A stretch of 64,000 nucleotides of DNA from Bacteroidales bacterium (GCA_017538795.1 JAFYIE010000066.1:49006-113005); one strand, 5' to 3'. Shown: positions 16,164 through 24,966, counted from the first letter of the stretch. Notes: generated by a model from the letters alone, not told the origin. A program made the numbers and translations.

Positions 16164-17012
16164 ATGAGACGATTAGTTTTTTCAATTATACTGATGGTAT
16201 TCGCCCTCGTATGCCACGCACAAAAAACGGTCAATGTGAGTGGCGAATACCGTTATGTGGTACCTGAAAACGTTTCAATAACTGATGCCAAGAACATAGC
16301 AATCGAAAGGGCTAAAAATGAGGCATTAGCAAAAGAATTCGGGACTGTAGTGTCACAAACTAACACCAGTACAATGCAAACTGTTGACGGCAAAGTTGAA
16401 ACCAACTTCTTGTCAATAGGCGGCACAGAATCGAAAGGTATTTGGCTAAGCGACACTAAGGAACCGGAAATTAGTATTCTTTACGAAAACGATGTTATGG
16501 TTGTAGTAGCCAAGGTCTTTGGCAAAGCAAGAGAAATTAAAAATTCTGAAACAGAGCTGGAAGTCACAATATTGTGCAATGGTACAAAAAGCGATAATTT
16601 CAAAAACAACGACTTTTTGTCTGTCGATTTCAAGGCTGCGTCAAAGGGTTATGTTGCGATTTTCCTACGTAATGATAATATTGATGACCCGGTTTACTGC
16701 TTACTGCCATATGAAAATGAAAACGGCGAGCCTCGTGCTGTGAAAAGTAATGCAACAAACACGTTCCTTTCTACAAAAGACCCCATTTACCCTTACTCGG
16801 AAGAAACGATTTTGGTAACTGATAAAATCATTGAAATTAACAAAATAATAATTGTTTTCTCGAAAAACAAATTTGATATACCTCTTTCAGAACACGGAGA
16901 GTTTGTAGATGAAATCCCAGCAGAGAAATTCAACAAATGGCTACGCAAGAATCGCATCAACGATGAGACAATGCAGGTGATTGAAAAAACTGTGGAAATA
17001 AGAAAAAAATAA
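16164..17012 (+). CDS. Secreted protein with DUF4384-like C-terminal domain
   Basis: 282 aa with a signal peptide (LVCHAQ, cleavage about 19). The N-terminal half resembles the LPP20/flagellar assembly T-type fold: ITDAKNIAIERAKNEALAKEFGT. The C-terminal half contains VDFKAASKGYVAIFLRNDN...VYCLLPYENENG, the core of DUF4384, a domain repeatedly found beside caspase-fold genes in bacteria. Middle gene of the operon, 20 bp before the caspase gene. No catalytic residues recognised; a periplasmic binding or scaffold role is plausible but unproven. Confidence 0.65.
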   Translation: MRRLVFSIILMVFALVCHAQKTVNVSGEYRYVVPENVSITDAKNIAIERAKNEALAKEFGTVVSQTNTSTMQTVDGKVETNFLSIGGTESKGIWLSDTKEPEISILYENDVMVVVAKVFGKAREIKNSETELEVTILCNGTKSDNFKNNDFLSVDFKAASKGYVAIFLRNDNIDDPVYCLLPYENENGEPRAVKSNATNTFLSTKDPIYPYSEETILVTDKIIEINKIIIVFSKNKFDIPLSEHGEFVDEIPAEKFNKWLRKNRINDETMQVIEKTVEIRKK

Positions 17013-17032
17013 TCAGTAAAACGTTTTATCTC

Positions 17033-18703
17033 ATGAAAAAAATCAAAATACTGGCAATATTGTTGGTTATGGTCATGGTATTGCCTTCATGTGCCACTCT
17101 TTTTAAACGCAAGGCGACATTCACAGCAAACACTACTACAGCAGATGAGCTTAGCATAGACAAAGTAACATATTATAATGTGACATTCCCATTTAGTGTT
17201 CGCCTAAAAGGAGGATATGGAAAGACAAAAGTTCACGCAAAAAACAGCAATAATCAGGAAGCCGATCTTGTTATACGGAAAAAATTCAGGACAATGTTTG
17301 TTTTCGATTTGCTATGTGGTGGCGTTCCTGGTGTCATCGATATTTTTTCAGGGAATGTTACAAAACCAATTCAGCAGGATTTCTATCTGAGCTTTGAAGA
17401 AAAGCAAATCCCCAACCAGGACATTGATATAAAAGCCACTGAACAAAGCACACCACTTCAGCCAACAATAGCACTTCAGCCGAATATAAAAACAATCAAC
17501 GTTTATTATTGCAATATTATCAGAAACAATTATGATAATATGATTTCCATAGGCGACAATAATTATGTAACAGATTTGAAAAACAATTATTACATAAGAA
17601 TTTACACTGACGAGCAAAAGCTATTATTCACTAATAGATTCGCGCCAAAAGGGACACCGTTTGAAGATGTTATGCAACTGAAAGGCAATCAGTTCGAGTT
17701 ACGCATGAATAACACCGAAAGAGAATACTATCTTTATATAGTTTACGATGGTACTATTCATGAAAAAAACAAAGATGATTTTGACAAAAAGCTTCCTAAA
17801 TTAAGTTTGCAGGGAGATTATGTGTATAAAGACAACAAAGTCACGCAACCGGATTCTTATCAGCAACAAGAAGGAATGGCACCTATTGCGGCTCAGCAAC
17901 CCGCAAAGAAAACGGCTCCTACGATTGCAAGCGATGTTGACAAAGCTCCTGTTACAAACGTAAAATCGCCTAACACCTTCGTTCTCATTATAGCTAACGA
18001 GCATTACACCTTTGTTGACAATGTAGATTATGCTATTCACGACGGTGAGGTTTTCAATGAATACTGCATCAAAACATTAGGTGTGCCTGAGAAACAGGTG
18101 TGGTTCTATAAAGACGCTTCGGCCGGTATTATCTCCGGCGGTGTCGGCAAGATGGTGCAAGCGATGAGCCTGTTTGAGAACTCCAAAGCCATTGTTTATT
18201 ACTGCGGTCATGGCATTCCGGATGAGCACACTGGCGACGCTTACATAGTGCCGACCGACGGCAACGGCAAGAATCTCGCGACATGCTACAGCCTTAACAA
18301 GCTTTACACAACTCTTGCAGCTTCGAATGCAGCGAGTGTGACATATTTCATGGACGCATGCTTCAGCGGTGCAAACAAGGAGGGCTCAATGCTTGTGGCG
18401 GCACGTGGCGTAGCTCGTGAAGCGAAGAAAGAGACTCTTAAAGGAAATACCGTTGTTTTCTCAGCAGCATCAGGCGATGAAACGGCTATGACATACAAGG
18501 AAAAAGGTCACGGCTTGTTCACTTATTTCCTTTTGAAGAAACTTCAAGAAACTAAAGGTGATGTCAGCTATGGCGACCTCGACAAATACATAAAAGACAA
18601 CGTGAAACGTGAGTCGTTCCTCACAAACGAGAAAGTTCAGACCCCGACAACCAACGTTAGCGAAAATGCAGTTAACAGTTGGCGAAATATGAGGTTGAAA
18701 TAG
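17033..18703 (+). CDS. Caspase-fold (C14) peptidase lipoprotein
   Basis: 556 aa. Lipoprotein signal with lipobox VLPSC (Cys20). Residues 21-130 form a beta-rich domain ending in a hydrophobic glycine-rich segment (FVFDLLCGGVPGVIDIFSG). Residues about 130-290 have no recognised family. A low-complexity linker (about 290-315) leads to a caspase domain (about 318-530) with both catalytic residues: H393 in YYCGHGIPDE and C443 in FMDACFSGA. Caspase-fold enzymes cleave after Arg/Lys or Asp; specificity is unknown here. The lipid anchor places it in the envelope, not the cytoplasm where most defence caspases act. It ends the operon before a strong terminator. Confidence 0.88.
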   Translation: MKKIKILAILLVMVMVLPSCATLFKRKATFTANTTTADELSIDKVTYYNVTFPFSVRLKGGYGKTKVHAKNSNNQEADLVIRKKFRTMFVFDLLCGGVPGVIDIFSGNVTKPIQQDFYLSFEEKQIPNQDIDIKATEQSTPLQPTIALQPNIKTINVYYCNIIRNNYDNMISIGDNNYVTDLKNNYYIRIYTDEQKLLFTNRFAPKGTPFEDVMQLKGNQFELRMNNTEREYYLYIVYDGTIHEKNKDDFDKKLPKLSLQGDYVYKDNKVTQPDSYQQQEGMAPIAAQQPAKKTAPTIASDVDKAPVTNVKSPNTFVLIIANEHYTFVDNVDYAIHDGEVFNEYCIKTLGVPEKQVWFYKDASAGIISGGVGKMVQAMSLFENSKAIVYYCGHGIPDEHTGDAYIVPTDGNGKNLATCYSLNKLYTTLAASNAASVTYFMDACFSGANKEGSMLVAARGVAREAKKETLKGNTVVFSAASGDETAMTYKEKGHGLFTYFLLKKLQETKGDVSYGDLDKYIKDNVKRESFLTNEKVQTPTTNVSENAVNSWRNMRLK

Positions 18704-18722
18704 TCTTACAGATTTGTAATAT

Positions 18723-18766
18723 AATCCCCGAACTTGTTGAAAAATTTAATGAGTTCGGGGATTTTT
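18723..18766 (+). terminator. Rho-independent terminator of the caspase operon
   Basis: AATCCCCGAACT (18723-18734) pairs perfectly with AGTTCGGGGATT (18752-18763), a 12-bp stem with a 17-nt loop and trailing Ts. It can serve both the operon and the convergent fic gene. Confidence 0.9.
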
Positions 18767-18775
18767 AATAGTCGT

Positions 18776-19810
18776 TTAAAAATACTGCTCAACTGCGAAA
18801 GCGAACTGTTCAATGAAAATTTTCTTGAAAGCAGTGATATTGTTTTGCTCGTAAAAAACCAACATCGCCTTTTTGTAATCAACAGAATCTACTGTGCGAA
18901 ACGAAATGGGGCAATAACCGTTGGCAATCAGTATCGCGTTGCTTGTAATGCGCGCAGTACGTTTGTTGCCATCGGAAAACGCTTGAATGTAAGACAGCAA
19001 AACCAGTGCGAGTATCGCTTTTTCAAAAACATTTTCTTTGGCATTAATGAGACGACATGTATCTTCTAAAGCTTCTCGAATCTGAAACTCGTTGTCAAGC
19101 GGCCTATAGTTGGTGCCAGTAATGCCTACACGACGGCTGCGAATACCCTTATCAACCTCAAGTTCTTTGACAAGCAAAGTGTGAATATCTTCTATATTCC
19201 TGACGCTCAACTCTTTAAGATAATCAGGATTATCAAGAATAAAATCTAACGCATCTTTATGATTCAGTAACATTATAGCTTCATCCTTCGTCTTACCCGA
19301 TGCTGTTTTCTTCTCTCTCAGAAGTTTTTCGGTCTCCAACAAAGAATATGTATTCCCCTCAATTTGCGATGATTTCCAGCTCAAATCTATTCCAAGGCGT
19401 TCCATCTCCTTACGATATTCCGTTTCCGAAATTCCATGTATATTATTTGAGAACTTGGTCTGTAAAGATTTCAAATACTCTTTTTCATCTGCGGTAAAAA
19501 GCTCAACTTCAGGTAAAACATCATTTATCAAACTGAAATTGAACGACGTTTGAACCTCACGTTCATCTGTTTCTTTTTTAAAATAAGTGTCAATGTCAAT
19601 AGGCATGGTCACCTGAGCCTGAGCCGAAATGCTATAACGTGTTGCCCGACCTTGTCCTGTAATAACCAAATTACCTTGTTCAACAAGCAAAGCAAGCATT
19701 CTTTTTAGCGTTGCAGGGCTTTCCGTAAGATTTAAGCCCGTCTCAATCTCATTTCTCGAGCTCTCAGGGTGAAAATGCAAAAACTGCAGTATTTCAAAAT
19801 CTTTTTTCAT
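18776..19810 (-). CDS. Fic domain protein with winged-helix N-terminus and Gln in place of the catalytic His
   Basis: 344 aa from MKKDFEILQF; longer upstream readings run through operator repeats and the neighbouring gene and are rejected. Residues 1-65 are a winged helix-turn-helix. An inhibitory-type motif SSQIEGN (S/TxxxEG) precedes the Fic core. The Fic motif reads IQAFSDGNKRTAR, where the consensus is HPFxDGNxRxxR: the catalytic histidine is Q276 (CAA at 18983-18985), one base from a His codon. Fic proteins transfer AMP to protein hydroxyls; without the His this protein may be inactive or act only as an autoregulator. The upstream operators fit autoregulation. Confidence 0.85.
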   Translation of the reverse strand: MKKDFEILQFLHFHPESSRNEIETGLNLTESPATLKRMLALLVEQGNLVITGQGRATRYSISAQAQVTMPIDIDTYFKKETDEREVQTSFNFSLINDVLPEVELFTADEKEYLKSLQTKFSNNIHGISETEYRKEMERLGIDLSWKSSQIEGNTYSLLETEKLLREKKTASGKTKDEAIMLLNHKDALDFILDNPDYLKELSVRNIEDIHTLLVKELEVDKGIRSRRVGITGTNYRPLDNEFQIREALEDTCRLINAKENVFEKAILALVLLSYIQAFSDGNKRTARITSNAILIANGYCPISFRTVDSVDYKKAMLVFYEQNNITAFKKIFIEQFAFAVEQYF

Positions 19811-19818
19811 GACAAAAG

Positions 19819-19906
19819 TTTTTCGGCTCAAAATTATATGTTTTTTTAATACAAAAACAAAAATTTGAGCCGAAAAATGCTTTTTTTTACGATTTTTGAG
19901 CCGAAA
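19819..19906 (-). promoter_or_regulatory. fic promoter with three GAGCCGAAA-type operator half-sites
   Basis: Three copies of a 12-bp element occur in 90 bp: TTTCGGCTCAAA at 19821-19832, and its inverse TTTGAGCCGAAA at 19864-19875 and at 19895-19906 (the last overlapping the end of the DUF1846 gene). The first overlaps a minus-strand -7 box TAATTTTG (19829-19836). Placement over and just upstream of the -7 box suggests repression by the winged helix of the Fic protein itself. Confidence 0.7.
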
Positions 19907-19908
19907 CC

Positions 19909-21369
19909 CTATTTCTTCACCGGGTCGCATGTCAACCCTATGCCGAGTTTCTTGAAGATTTTGCGGTCGACTTCGGGGAGCATCACTGTGGAGTGCACCT
20001 GACAGCCGTTGAGTTGCGGAAGCATGTCGAGGGCTTTCTTGCAGTTCTCGTCCCACAACGAGAGCATCGACAGTGCCACGAGGACCTCGTCAGTGTGAAG
20101 GCGCGGGTTCTTGCCGTTTAAGATGTCTACTTTGGTCTTCTGGATTGGCTCGATCATCGCCTGAGGGATGAGTTTCACGTCGTGACCGATTCCAGCCAGG
20201 TGTTTGGTGGCGTTGAGGATCAGTGCGGCGCTGGAGCCGAGCAATGCGCTGGCGTGAGCGGTGATGATGGTGCCGTCTTCAAGCTCGATGGCGGCTGAAT
20301 GTTCCTTCTCCTGCTCTTTGCGTTCCTTGGCGGCGATGGTGGTCTTACGGTCTTCGGTGGTGATTTTCGCCTGTTTCATCAGCAGAGCTATCTTATTCAC
20401 CTCGTTCTCGCTTCCCTTGCCCGCTGCGAGCTCGCAAAGTGCTGTGTAATAACGTCTTATGATCTCGTCTTTCGATGCGGCACAGCAGATAGCGTCGTCG
20501 CTCAAACAGTAGCCTGCCATGTTCACGCCCATGTCGGTCGGCGATTTATACGGGTTCTCGCCGTAAATCGACTCGAAGATAGCGTTCAGCACCGGGAAAA
20601 TCTCGATGTCGCGGTTATAGTTGACAGCAGTCTCGCCGTATGCCTCGAGATGGAACGGGTCGATCATATTCACGTCGTTGAGGTCGGCAGTCGCTGCCTC
20701 GTATGCGATATTCACTGGGTGTTTCAGCGGCAGATTCCAAATCGGGAACGTCTCATATTTCGAATATCCGGCTTTGATGCCGCGTTTGTTCTCATGATAA
20801 AGCTGGCTCAGGCACACCGCCATCTTGCCGCTGCCAGGTCCCGGAGCGGTGATGACGACCAACGGACGCTGTGTCTCGACGTAGTCGTTCTTGCCGAATC
20901 CGTCTTCCGAGTCGATAAGCGCCACGTTGTTCGGGTATCCTTCGATGATACGGTGGTAATAAACCTTCACTCCCAGTCGCTCCAGACGGTGACGGTAAGC
21001 GTCGGCACTCGCCTGACCGTTGTAATGGGTGATGACGACAGAATTCACCATTAAGCCACGGTTCATGAACTCATCGCGGAGACGCAACACGTCGACATCG
21101 TAGGTGATGCCGAGGTCGCCACGGACCTTGTTCTTCTCGATGTCGACCGCGCTGATGACGATGACGATCTCCGCCACGTCGGCAAGCTGCATCAACATTT
21201 TCAGCTTAATGTCAGGCTGAAAACCCGGCAAAACACGACTTGCATGGAAGTCGTCGAACAACTTCCCGCCAAATTCCAGATAAAGCTTATCGCCAAATTT
21301 CGCGATGCGCTCTTTAATATGTTCGGACTGAATCTTAAGGTATTTTTCGCTATCGAACCCGTATTTCAT
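19909..21369 (-). CDS. DUF1846 family protein
   Basis: 486 aa matching the DUF1846 family over its full length: begins MKYGFDSEKYLKIQSEHIKERI, includes VVITHYNGQASADAYRHRLERLG and the P-loop-like TAPGPGSGKMAVCLSQLYHE (about 174-193), then NMAGYCLSDDAICCAASKDEIIRRYY. The family is widespread in anaerobes with no settled biochemical role; the glycine-rich loop suggests nucleotide binding. No signal peptide. It precedes the fic gene on the same strand, but with intervening operators, so separate control is likely. Confidence 0.88.
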   Translation of the reverse strand: MKYGFDSEKYLKIQSEHIKERIAKFGDKLYLEFGGKLFDDFHASRVLPGFQPDIKLKMLMQLADVAEIVIVISAVDIEKNKVRGDLGITYDVDVLRLRDEFMNRGLMVNSVVITHYNGQASADAYRHRLERLGVKVYYHRIIEGYPNNVALIDSEDGFGKNDYVETQRPLVVITAPGPGSGKMAVCLSQLYHENKRGIKAGYSKYETFPIWNLPLKHPVNIAYEAATADLNDVNMIDPFHLEAYGETAVNYNRDIEIFPVLNAIFESIYGENPYKSPTDMGVNMAGYCLSDDAICCAASKDEIIRRYYTALCELAAGKGSENEVNKIALLMKQAKITTEDRKTTIAAKERKEQEKEHSAAIELEDGTIITAHASALLGSSAALILNATKHLAGIGHDVKLIPQAMIEPIQKTKVDILNGKNPRLHTDEVLVALSMLSLWDENCKKALDMLPQLNGCQVHSTVMLPEVDRKIFKKLGIGLTCDPVKK

Positions 21370-21432
21370 AGGACTTATTTTTTATCAATACGGGATGCAA
21401 AGGTACGAAGATTTTTTCACCCGACGACAAAA

Positions 21433-22188
21433 TTATTTTAAAAAATACTGCCCTTTTCCTTGGGTCTTTTTTCCGTATTGGATGGCGTGTTTCGGACAAT
21501 GATGATAGCAGGCGTTGCATGTGGTGCAGTTGCCGTGCCAACGCGGGCGCCCGTCTTCGAGTGTTATGTTCTGCAAAGGACAAACCTTTACGCAGGTGCC
21601 GCACGACACGCATTCGTCGGTGCTTAAAAACGGCTTGTCGGACACCAACAGACGGTAAAAGGCCTTTCCGATGAAATTACTCTTGAACCTCGGCAAGCCT
21701 CCTTTTATCATATCCGAAAACGACTTCTTCGCAGCGATCATCTCTATCACCTTCGGCAGTTTTTCCTTGGCTTTCGCGATTTTCTCGTTCGCCACCTCTT
21801 CCCTGTCGACGCTCATCCCCATAAAGTTGACGTAAGTGTTCGGCATCACGAAGCAGAAAGCGGCGTCGAGGTTCAGGCCTATGTCTTTAAGCTCCTTACG
21901 GAAGATATTTTCCGTCTCGCCCACATTGTCGCCGCATGTGACAGCCGTCCAGACATACGAGGCCTCGCCGTTCAGACGCAGGTTTTTCACGAAATTCTCG
22001 ACCAAACGAGGCGGTCGCCACGAATAAATCGGGTAAACAAAACCAACCTTCTCCCCTTCCGAAAGACTATATTCAAAACGGTTTTCGCGCTGAGCCTCAG
22101 GGATGAAGACGAGTTGTTCGTTCAGTGCGTCGGCAATGCTTTTAGCGATAAACTCGCTGTTGCCGCAACCTGAATAGTAAATTATCAT
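21433..22188 (-). CDS. EFR1-type flavodoxin/2[4Fe-4S] ferredoxin protein
   Basis: 251 aa. The N-terminal ~170 residues are flavodoxin-like (MIIYYSGCGNSEFIAKSIAD; FVYPIYSWRPPRLVENFV). The C-terminal ~60 carry two 4Fe-4S motifs, CVSCGTCVKVCP and CTTCNACYHHCP. Predicted cytoplasmic electron carrier linking ferredoxin and flavin chemistry. It starts 6 bp after the nitroreductase stop, so the two are co-transcribed and it may be the electron donor for that enzyme or a related one. Confidence 0.88.
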   Translation of the reverse strand: MIIYYSGCGNSEFIAKSIADALNEQLVFIPEAQRENRFEYSLSEGEKVGFVYPIYSWRPPRLVENFVKNLRLNGEASYVWTAVTCGDNVGETENIFRKELKDIGLNLDAAFCFVMPNTYVNFMGMSVDREEVANEKIAKAKEKLPKVIEMIAAKKSFSDMIKGGLPRFKSNFIGKAFYRLLVSDKPFLSTDECVSCGTCVKVCPLQNITLEDGRPRWHGNCTTCNACYHHCPKHAIQYGKKTQGKGQYFLK

Positions 22189-22194
22189 GACTCG

Positions 22195-22815
22195 TTATTT
22201 AATCCAATACACGTAATTCTCTTTGCGTGGTCTGGCCTGCGGATAGTCGCCTTTCACATAGCCGAGTATGCAGTTGCCGATGCCCACGTAGTCGCCTTCG
22301 ATGCCGAGGTCAGCGAGGATAGCCTTGCCTTCTTCTGTCTCGAACACCTCTTTGGCGCGATGAATCCAGCATGAGCCGAGACCCATGGCGTGGGCGGCGT
22401 TGAGAAGGTTACCCATCACCAGTGAGCCGTCTTCCATCCAGGTGAAAGCGGCGTTGCGGTCGGCGAGGACTACCAACACGACAGGAGCGCCATAGAACGG
22501 ATCCATATCGTTGTCCTTGCCGAAGACGTTGGCATTCAGGCGGCTGAGTTTGTCGCGCACCTCACGGTTTGTCACCGCGATGATGATAGGGCTCTGTTTG
22601 TTCATTCCTGTAGGGGCGTAGGTGCCGGCCTCGCAGATTTCTTCAATCACCTCCATAGGAGGCATCTCATCGGTGTAGCTGCGGATGCTGCGACGAGTCA
22701 TCAGGTCTTCCATTGTAGTGTTCATAGTTTTTGTGTTTTGAGTCTCCTTGCAGCACGACGCCATAATCAGCGCTAAAGCCACAAGACCCAGCATTTTACA
22801 AATATTTTTCTTCAT
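22195..22815 (-). CDS. Nitroreductase family protein with lipoprotein signal
   Basis: 206 aa. The fold is a compact FMN nitroreductase: RRSIRSYTDEMPP, AGTYAPTGMNKQSPIIIAVTNRE, GSLVMGNLLNAAHAMGLGSCWIH. The N-terminus is an apparent lipoprotein signal, LGLVALALIMASCC (Cys21), followed by a short linker and MTTMEDLM-like start of the usual cytoplasmic enzyme. An internal ATG (MNTTMEDLM) could give a cytoplasmic form. FMN enzymes are rarely surface or periplasmic, so the export signal is notable. Upstream of the EFR1 gene. Confidence 0.85.
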   Translation of the reverse strand: MKKNICKMLGLVALALIMASCCKETQNTKTMNTTMEDLMTRRSIRSYTDEMPPMEVIEEICEAGTYAPTGMNKQSPIIIAVTNREVRDKLSRLNANVFGKDNDMDPFYGAPVVLVVLADRNAAFTWMEDGSLVMGNLLNAAHAMGLGSCWIHRAKEVFETEEGKAILADLGIEGDYVGIGNCILGYVKGDYPQARPRKENYVYWIK

Positions 22816-22845
22816 CTTTTTTTATTTTTGAGATTATTTTCTCCG

Positions 22846-22872
22846 CAAAGATACAAAAAAATTATATTTTTG
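22846..22872. promoter_or_regulatory. Divergent -7 boxes: nitroreductase (-) and lipoprotein (+)
   Basis: Minus strand TATCTTTG at 22846-22853 for the nitroreductase; plus strand TATTTTTG at 22865-22872 for the lipoprotein gene at 22889. Confidence 0.65.
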
Positions 22873-22888
22873 CAAAAATTTAAGTTCA

Positions 22889-23461
22889 ATGAAGGTAAAA
22901 TTTCACCTCCTTATGACATGTCTCTCGGCGCTTTTTATGATGTCGTGTAACAGCGAAGACAAGGCCATCCGCCGCATGTGCGAAGAGATTCACGAAAACT
23001 ATCCTCTCGCCACGTTGCAGGATGTCTACAAGACCTGTTACCAAGATTTCTTCGGCGCGGAGCATCTGATGAACGACACCGCGGCGGCGCGGCAATACAT
23101 ACATTATGAGTTGGAACAATGCCGTGACACCGACCTCAGCCTCATGCCGAAACGTGAGCCGACTGGGTTCCGTCATCGTTTCGTGAGGATAAATTTCTCA
23201 AACATCGTCGAAGGCGAACTCACTGAAGAACAATTGGTTATGATGTTTATAGGCGCCGCCGGCAAAGACAACGCCTTCAGCGACAACTGGCTCGGGGAAT
23301 GGCAGAAAATAGAAAGAATAGCTCTTGAAGTCAACCCTTATTGGGAAGAGCCTGAGCTTCAATCAGAGCTGATGAAAGCCGCGGAAGGCAAGCATGCCGT
23401 CCGTCACAGCGAGGCGTTCCGAAATAATTACAACCCGCATTACAGGATTGTCAGGAATTAA
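22889..23461 (+). CDS. Conserved lipoprotein of unknown function
   Basis: 190 aa with lipobox FMMSC (Cys20). The mature protein has a conserved-looking core, YPLATLQDVYKTCYQDFFGAEHLM and EPTGFRHRFVRINFSNIVEGE, rich in charged and aromatic residues, with no catalytic motif I recognise. I have the impression of related uncharacterised Bacteroidales proteins but cannot name a family. The last 11 bp overlap the end of the convergent thioesterase gene. Confidence 0.65.
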   Translation: MKVKFHLLMTCLSALFMMSCNSEDKAIRRMCEEIHENYPLATLQDVYKTCYQDFFGAEHLMNDTAAARQYIHYELEQCRDTDLSLMPKREPTGFRHRFVRINFSNIVEGELTEEQLVMMFIGAAGKDNAFSDNWLGEWQKIERIALEVNPYWEEPELQSELMKAAEGKHAVRHSEAFRNNYNPHYRIVRN

Positions 23462-23861
23462 CTGACATCGCCTCACAAATGGCCTTGTACAACCCAGGCA
23501 GCCTTTTCGCTATCACCACAGGGCGGCCGTTTTCGGTGAAGCAGTGCACGGTATGACCCTCAGCCACCAGCTTGCCGTCTTTCCGCATGATGTAGTCGAA
23601 CTCAAACTTAAGGTCGCTCATCTTACTGATGCAAACCTCCACATCGATGATGTCTTTGAACGTCGTCGGGCTTTTGTATCTGCATTCCACCGACACCACA
23701 GGCGAGACCACGCCGTCGGCCTCAATCTTGTCGAAGCCCCAACCCAGCTTGTCGAGGTAGTCGATGCGCGCCTCCTCCATGATTCTCACATAGTTAGAAT
23801 GGTGAGTGATGCCCATTCGGTCGCATTCGTAATATCTGACTTCGTGTCTGTAATTTTGCAT
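23451..23861 (-). CDS. Hotdog-fold acyl-CoA thioesterase (YbgC/FcbC-like)
   Basis: 136 aa, 4HBT family. The active-site helix pattern VRYYECDRMGITHHSNYVRIMEEARIDYL is characteristic: Asp in CDRMG and the HHSNY segment. Cytoplasmic thioesterase acting on short acyl-CoA or acyl-ACP; in other bacteria the relatives support phospholipid or envelope metabolism. Single gene with its own promoter (TATTTTTG at 23881-23888). The 3' end overlaps the convergent lipoprotein gene by 11 bp. Confidence 0.9.
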   Translation of the reverse strand: MQNYRHEVRYYECDRMGITHHSNYVRIMEEARIDYLDKLGWGFDKIEADGVVSPVVSVECRYKSPTTFKDIIDVEVCISKMSDLKFEFDYIMRKDGKLVAEGHTVHCFTENGRPVVIAKRLPGLYKAICEAMSVNS

Positions 23862-23880
23862 TTTATCTTAATTTTGGGTG

Positions 23881-23917
23881 CAAAAATAATATTTTTTAAA
23901 ATAAATCCATATCTTTG
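23881..23917. promoter_or_regulatory. Divergent -7 boxes: thioesterase (-) and DUF4421 gene (+)
   Basis: Minus TATTTTTG at 23881-23888; plus TATCTTTG at 23910-23917, 18 bp before the DUF4421 start codon. Confidence 0.65.
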
Positions 23918-23934
23918 CATCGAAAATTCAATGT

Positions 23935-24966
23935 ATGAAAAAATTATTACTGGTCTTAATAGCGTTAATTTGCTGCTTTCAGGCGACAGCACAAAGAAAA
24001 TTCCTTAAAAAAGTCGACGACTATTTAAGCAAAGGCTATTACAAGGTAAATTACGACACGGCATATATCGGCCGCCCGGTCGGCACTAAATGGACAGCAA
24101 TGGTAAAGCCCATCTTTTCTTATTCGCAGCTCGATTTCTCCGGCATAATGATTTACCATGACGATGACACCGGTGAAGATGAGTATGTAAACTTCAAATC
24201 AAAACTCGACTCTGACATAAATCCGAAATTAAGTTTTTCCATAAGTTATCTTGGTTTATCCGCCGGCACCGGCTTCAGTTTGAACAAAGTAACGGGGCAA
24301 GGCAAAAAAACTGACGCCGACTTCTCACTCAGCTCTTACGGCAACAGCTTCGGCATCGAATTCGCCATAAACTATTATAAAAGCTTTACCGGAAACTACG
24401 ATTATTGGGACGACTCCATTCATCTACGCCTTATAATTCCGCGCGAGTTTGTCTCACAAATCACCCTTGATTTGGATTTTTATTACGCTTTCAACAACAA
24501 ACGTTTCTCCTATCCGGCGGCGTTTTCACAGTCGTACATCCAGAAAAAAAGTGCCGGAAGCTTGCTTATAGGCGGTTCGTTGCACGCAAACGAGATTCTT
24601 GCCGGCGACAGTACCGCGGGCACAGAGATATTCTGTCTCGAAAATTATTCATTAGGTATAGGTGTCGGTTACGCATATAACCTCGTGATAAACAAACATA
24701 TGCTTTTCCACCTTTCCCTGCTTCCATACGTGGTGTTTGACGGAGGAACCTCCCTCAGACATCTCGGCAAGGGAGAACTTAAAGGTGTCAAAACTGATTT
24801 TCCGGAGATGTACGTCATCCTACGAAACGCCTTTATCTACAACTACAAGGGATGGTTCTTCGGCACCAACTTACAGTTGAATCAATCGTATTTTAAATCG
24901 GGTGATGCGATAAAAATGACGAGCACGCAATGGCTCGCATCGTGTTTCGTGGGATTCAGATTCTGA
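23935..24966 (+). CDS. DUF4421 family outer-membrane-like protein (copy 1)
   Basis: 343 aa, signal peptide 1-20 (QATAQ). The mature chain starts RKFLKKVDDYLSKGYYKVNYDTAYIGRP, the DUF4421 N-terminal signature, followed by alternating beta strands (SYLGLSAGTGFSLN, YYAFNNKRFSYPAAFSQSYIQKKSAGSLLIGGSLH) and a final aromatic GFRF. This fits a small beta-barrel. A paralogue at 38922-39920 shares FSYAAA..SYIQRKSAGSLII and the same ending, and sits in an RND efflux operon. Function unknown. Confidence 0.82.
   Translation: MKKLLLVLIALICCFQATAQRKFLKKVDDYLSKGYYKVNYDTAYIGRPVGTKWTAMVKPIFSYSQLDFSGIMIYHDDDTGEDEYVNFKSKLDSDINPKLSFSISYLGLSAGTGFSLNKVTGQGKKTDADFSLSSYGNSFGIEFAINYYKSFTGNYDYWDDSIHLRLIIPREFVSQITLDLDFYYAFNNKRFSYPAAFSQSYIQKKSAGSLLIGGSLHANEILAGDSTAGTEIFCLENYSLGIGVGYAYNLVINKHMLFHLSLLPYVVFDGGTSLRHLGKGELKGVKTDFPEMYVILRNAFIYNYKGWFFGTNLQLNQSYFKSGDAIKMTSTQWLASCFVGFRF

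Noticed and set aside
19811-20056. N-terminal extension of the Fic protein by 82 residues
   Set aside because: It would translate the end of the DUF1846 gene in another frame and the promoter with operators; the MKKDFEILQF start has its own -7 box.
20299-21054. 251-aa open frame opposite the DUF1846 gene
   Set aside because: Shadow of a conserved family; no start signal or promoter on that strand.
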